This document shows positions 5,975-8,728 of a stretch of DNA of 8,728 bases, piece by piece. Source of the DNA: Planctomicrobium piriforme (GTDB lineage: Bacteria; Planctomycetota; Planctomycetia; Pirellulales; PNKZ01); the NCBI GenBank assembly GCA_945877965.1, contig CAMCTH010000164.1, positions 1 to 8,728 of the forward strand. The letters are read 5' to 3'. The position numbers were made by a program, and so were the translations under genes. The notes under the pieces were generated by a model that made no database searches, was not told the origin of the DNA, and was given only the letters and a program-made list of their open reading frames with translations. Every line of letters begins with the position of its first letter. Positions within the stretch are counted from its first letter, which is position 1.

Positions 5975-5978
5975 GTTT

Positions 5979-6953
5979 ATGTCCGCCGCCACGTTGTTGC
6001 TGATTTACTGTCCCGCGGTCGCGGCCGCCTCGATTATCGGCGGTTTCATTCCGCATTGGATCCGCCTGACGCACACGCGACTGCAAACCGCGCTCAGCTT
6101 CGTCGCCGGGGCGATGCTTGGCGTCGGGTTGTTGCACCTGGTGCCGCACGCGTTCTTCTTGCTCGGCTCGATCGACGCGACGATGGGCTACACGCTCGCC
6201 GGCTTCTTGGCGATGTTCTTCATCGAGCGGGTGTTTCACTTTCATCATCATGGCGCCCCGGAAGACGCCGAGTCGGGCGAGCCGCAAGGCCCTGACCATG
6301 AATGTGCCCACGGTCATCATCAACACGATCACGGCCACACCCACACGGCGACGCACTCGCACGATCACGAACATTCGCATGCGCCGACGGGACCGCAATC
6401 GAGTAAACAAAAGGTCTCCTGGGCGGCGGCCTTGCTCGGGCTCACGCTGCACAGCTTGCTCGACGGCTTGGCGCTCGCCGCCGGAGTGAACGGCGAACTG
6501 GCCGAACATCCTCATCGGGTTTGGGCCGGGCTCGCCGTGTTTCTCGTCGTCGTGCTGCACAAGCCGTTCGACTCGCTGACGCTCGGCACGCTGCTGGCCG
6601 TCGGCAAGCATAGCGAGACGTTGCGGCACGCGGTCAACTTCGGTTATGCCTGCGCGGTGCCGGTGGGGGCCCTGCTCTTTCAGGCGGGGTTGTTGTCGTT
6701 CGGCGGCGATGTCGACAACCGCTGGATCGGCGGCGTGTTGGCCGTCGCGGCCGGCATGTTCTTGTGCATCGCAACGAGCGATTTGTTGCCGGAGTTGCAG
6801 TTTCATACGCACGATCGGGGCAAACTTTCGTTTGCGTTGTTGGCGGGTTTAGCGTTGTCGTGGGGAATCGTGTTTCTGGAAGCGACGGGGCACGATCATC
6901 ATGCGCCCGAGGGCAAGCCTGCCGTGCCGACACGCGTCGAGCCGAACGAGTAG
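5979..6953 (+). CDS. ZIP family metal transporter
   Basis: ZIP proteins carry divalent metals (typically Zn, also Fe or Mn) into the cytoplasm. This 324-residue inner-membrane protein has hydrophobic segments near 3-24, 36-61, 66-84, 147-167, 181-205, 215-235, 245-265 and 275-295. The third and fourth are separated by a His-rich loop: 17 His between residues 87 and 134, including HGHHQHDHGHTHT. TM4 carries HSLLDG (158-163), the equivalent of the metal-binding HNxxDG. TM5 carries HKPFDS (194-199) where most ZIPs have HEIPHE or HNIPEG, so His194 and Asp198 would be ligands and Lys195 takes the place of Glu or Asn. A shorter acidic/His C-terminus follows. ATG 5979 is preceded by only a weak GGGA. 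Metal specificity cannot be read from the sequence. A reverse-strand frame through the gene is a shadow. Confidence 0.9.
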   Translation: MSAATLLLIYCPAVAAASIIGGFIPHWIRLTHTRLQTALSFVAGAMLGVGLLHLVPHAFFLLGSIDATMGYTLAGFLAMFFIERVFHFHHHGAPEDAESGEPQGPDHECAHGHHQHDHGHTHTATHSHDHEHSHAPTGPQSSKQKVSWAAALLGLTLHSLLDGLALAAGVNGELAEHPHRVWAGLAVFLVVVLHKPFDSLTLGTLLAVGKHSETLRHAVNFGYACAVPVGALLFQAGLLSFGGDVDNRWIGGVLAVAAGMFLCIATSDLLPELQFHTHDRGKLSFALLAGLALSWGIVFLEATGHDHHAPEGKPAVPTRVEPNE

Positions 6954-7036
6954 TCGACGCTCGTAGCATTGCTGCCGGCTCGCGACGGCTCACCCTGCTC
7001 GTCGATCAACCAGCTACTTGGTTCGAGGACGGTCGA

Positions 7037-7057
7037 ATTCCCTGCTTCTGCGGGAAT
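7037..7057. repeat. Hairpin ATTCCC-9 nt-GGGAAT downstream of the ZIP gene
   Basis: ATTCCC (7037-7042) pairs with GGGAAT (7052-7057), and inside it GC pairs with GC around the loop TTCT with one bulged T, giving an 8-bp stem. It lies 84 bp after the ZIP stop and 104 bp before the next start. No U-tract follows. It could stabilise or end the ZIP mRNA, or be a dispersed palindromic repeat. The rest of the 6954-7160 gap shows nothing clear. Confidence 0.5.
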
Positions 7058-7160
7058 AGCTGGCGCAATCGGCATTCTTTCTGGTTGGGCATCCGACTTG
7101 CTCTTTGGTGCTTTATCGAGCAATGCTCATCGCCAACTGTCCCACGCATTGAGAAGCCCC

Positions 7161-8339
7161 ATGAACGACTACTTGCGAACGACCCGACTCCTCCGCTCGG
7201 CAATCCTCGGTTGCCTCTGCAGCGGCATCGCCTTATTCGGCAGCGCGACGATCTTGTCCGCCCAAGCTCCGCAACAACCGACTGGCGAACGGAAACCGAG
7301 GGTCGTCGATCCGGCCGACAACGACGTACAACTGACGACGCCGGCTGTGGTCCCCTCCCCTGCCCCGAGTGCGACGCCGTCGCCGACCGTTCCCATTCCC
7401 GTTCCAACGGGGACGGGAACGACCACTACGACGACGCAAAAGACGATCGCCGTGCCGCCGGCCGAAATCAAGCCGACCGTGCCGGGCGTCGAACCGACGA
7501 ACAAAGAACTAACGCCGCAGCCGACGAAGATCACCGTCAAAGAGACGCAGCCCGCCGCCGGAGTTCCGGCCGCCGCACCCGACGGCAAACCGGTTCTCTC
7601 GGCCCCCGCGCCGGCGCCGGAGACGCTCGTCTACGCTCCCAAGGATCGCTACTACATGATGATCTTCGGCAGCGAGTCGGTGCCGCGTCGCGCGCGCTTC
7701 ACGCACACCTGGATGACGATCGTTAAAGCGACGCCGAAGCCGGGCAAGACCGACGCCTACGACGTGCTGGCCCATACGATCTCGTGGATGCCGCGCTCGC
7801 TTGATATTCGCGTGCTTGCGTTCCGCCCCGAGTGCGGCGTGAACCTGACGCTACAGCAAACGCTCGACTATGTTCGCTGCCAAGGCGAATGCGTAGCGAT
7901 GTGGGGTCCGTACGAATTGAATCCGACGGTCGCCGTCGACGTTTACAACCGCTCGGTGAAGCAGATCGCACGACTCAACAGCGGCCGGGTGTTGTACAAA
8001 GCCCGCGATCCCGACACCTACCCGCAAATGTCCTACGTCAGCAATTGCATCCATGCCGTGACTGACTTGGACGGCATCGGACGACGCTCGATGATGTACG
8101 ACGAGACGCGTTACTTCGGCATCGCGGCGAGCTCGAATCTAGCGCGAATCATGGCCGGCGCCGACCGACTCGATACCTCGCTCACGCACGACTGGCTGAT
8201 CGAAGCGCTCGACATCCAGCGCTATCGCATGTCGCGACGTCTCCTGCCGAAACCGAAGCCGGTGCCGCAACCGGTGACGGCCCAACAAGAGGCGGCGTGC
8301 GAATCGCTGAAAGTCGCGCCGCTGGTGACGGCCGACTAA
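7161..8339 (+). CDS. Secreted protein of unknown function, possible permuted papain-like domain
   Basis: The 392-residue product begins with a clear Sec signal peptide (residues 1-34: basic MNDYLRTTRLLR, a hydrophobic core, then LSA before QAPQQ). Residues 35-160 are a Pro/Thr/Ala-rich linker, including TGTGTTTTTTQ (83-93). A folded domain follows, about 163-370, with FTHTWMTIVKA (180-190), HTISWMP, LAFRPECGVNL, MWGPYEL and SNCIHAV (294-300). I recall similar planctomycete hypothetical proteins but no named function. An early His (182) followed by an NCxH motif (Cys296, His298) resembles the order in permuted NlpC/P60-like hydrolases such as LRAT and PPPDE types; this is inference. I chose ATG 7161 because it starts the signal peptide; the frame is open back to a TTG at 6969. 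The ribosome binding site (GAGAAG, 4-nt spacer) is weak. Its stop overlaps that of the convergent membrane-protein gene. Confidence 0.75.
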   Translation: MNDYLRTTRLLRSAILGCLCSGIALFGSATILSAQAPQQPTGERKPRVVDPADNDVQLTTPAVVPSPAPSATPSPTVPIPVPTGTGTTTTTTQKTIAVPPAEIKPTVPGVEPTNKELTPQPTKITVKETQPAAGVPAAAPDGKPVLSAPAPAPETLVYAPKDRYYMMIFGSESVPRRARFTHTWMTIVKATPKPGKTDAYDVLAHTISWMPRSLDIRVLAFRPECGVNLTLQQTLDYVRCQGECVAMWGPYELNPTVAVDVYNRSVKQIARLNSGRVLYKARDPDTYPQMSYVSNCIHAVTDLDGIGRRSMMYDETRYFGIAASSNLARIMAGADRLDTSLTHDWLIEALDIQRYRMSRRLLPKPKPVPQPVTAQQEAACESLKVAPLVTAD

Positions 8340-8728
8340 TCCAAGCCGCGTTCGGTGCGGATGCGTTTCACCTCGGCCATCACTTCGTTGATGATTCCGA
8401 GGTTGGCGTAGATGTTGTTGGCCATCACGTAGAAGCCGTAGCCGATGAGCGCCAGCCCAATCAGCGAGCCGGCGAGATGCACGTCGGCCCAAGTTAAATT
8501 GGCGCCGGTCAGTTGTTGCAGCGGCGGCGGCGACATCGCTGAGGCGGGATCGGCCGCGCCTCCCAAGGCGGTCATCGTCACGATCGTCAGCATGCCGACG
8601 ACGGCGAGCGGAAACGTTTGCCGCTTCAAGCGATTGCTGCGCGCTACGAACGACGGATCAAGCCGATAGGTTTCCGAGACCTCTTTGCACCAACGGCTTG
8701 TGCCGATGAAGTACGTAACGACGACGCT
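8336..8728 (-). CDS. Membrane protein of unknown function, 5' end beyond the window
   Basis: The frame is open from the stop at 8336-8338 to the right edge, giving the last 130 residues of a longer protein. The visible part begins in a hydrophobic stretch, SVVVTYFIGT, followed by SRWCKEVSETYRLDP. A hydrophobic segment LAVVGMLTIVTMTALGG and a Pro/Ser-rich stretch come next, then another segment HLAGSLIGLALIGYGFYVM and a charged tail EVMAEVKRIRTERGLD. A shorter frame starting at TTG 8629 could be mistaken for the gene, with its first membrane segment read as a signal peptide; the continuous, protein-like sequence upstream argues for the longer gene. I recognise the FIGTSRWCKEV region as something seen in planctomycete hypothetical proteins, without a function. 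It converges on the secreted-protein gene with a 3-bp overlap of stop codons. Confidence 0.72.
   Translation of the reverse strand, partial: SVVVTYFIGTSRWCKEVSETYRLDPSFVARSNRLKRQTFPLAVVGMLTIVTMTALGGAADPASAMSPPPLQQLTGANLTWADVHLAGSLIGLALIGYGFYVMANNIYANLGIINEVMAEVKRIRTERGLD

Noticed and set aside
5886..6812. 308-residue minus-strand frame opposite the ZIP gene
   Set aside because: It is a shadow: the Arg/Val/Met runs are the reverse of the His-rich loop, and the ZIP family motifs lie on the plus strand.
7018..7030. GGTTCGA motif resembling a tRNA T-loop
   Set aside because: No flanking acceptor or anticodon stem can be built around it.
6969..7160. 64-residue N-terminal extension of the secreted protein from TTG 6969
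   Set aside because: It would bury a clear signal peptide that starts at ATG 7161, and the extension is encoded across an intergenic hairpin.
6764..7726. 320-residue plus-strand frame spanning the end of the ZIP gene and the start of the secreted protein
   Set aside because: It overlaps two better-supported genes in another frame and has an Arg-rich, low-quality sequence.

Overview
This is a GC-rich bacterial window that most likely comes from a planctomycete, probably of the Pirellulales type. Three things point there. A 27-nt inverted repeat at 21-91 reads 'SREGEAPAEP' and 'RRGSAGASPSR' when translated, which I know as a dispersed planctomycete repeat signature. Several proteins look planctomycete-specific: the secreted protein with an NCxH motif and the edge membrane protein. 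Starts are often GTG or TTG, and Shine-Dalgarno signals are weak or absent before several genes. The taxonomic call is inference from memory, not from a search.

Layout: the repeat (21-91) is followed by a compact Ser/Thr protein kinase (114-1010) and accA, the carboxyltransferase alpha subunit of acetyl-CoA carboxylase (1075-2100). Next is a gap of about 594 bp with no convincing gene (2101-2694), holding a short direct repeat and several hairpins. A minus-strand pair follows: a CvpA-family membrane protein (3837-3130) and, 57 bp downstream of it, a small secreted protein of unknown function (3072-2695). Divergent from them is a YdjM/DUF457-type membrane-bound metal-dependent hydrolase (4063-5316) with a long Tyr/Asn/Gln/Pro-rich tail. 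It converges on dtd, the D-aminoacyl-tRNA deacylase (5787-5338), and the 21-bp gap between them is largely a hairpin. Divergent from dtd is a ZIP-family metal transporter with a His-rich loop (5979-6953). Then comes a secreted protein with a possible permuted papain-like (NCxH) domain (7161-8339). A membrane protein on the minus strand (8728-8336) runs off the right edge, and its stop codon overlaps that of the secreted protein.

The genes do not form one pathway. They cover housekeeping (accA, dtd), signalling (kinase), envelope functions (CvpA-like, YdjM-like, edge membrane protein, two secreted proteins) and metal homeostasis (ZIP). I see no phage, insertion sequence, CRISPR, toxin-antitoxin or defence system. 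The points most worth a second look are the kinase motif substitutions, the prion-like tail, the ZIP TM5 variant, the NCxH family, the palindromes in the divergent promoter regions, and the structured gap after accA.
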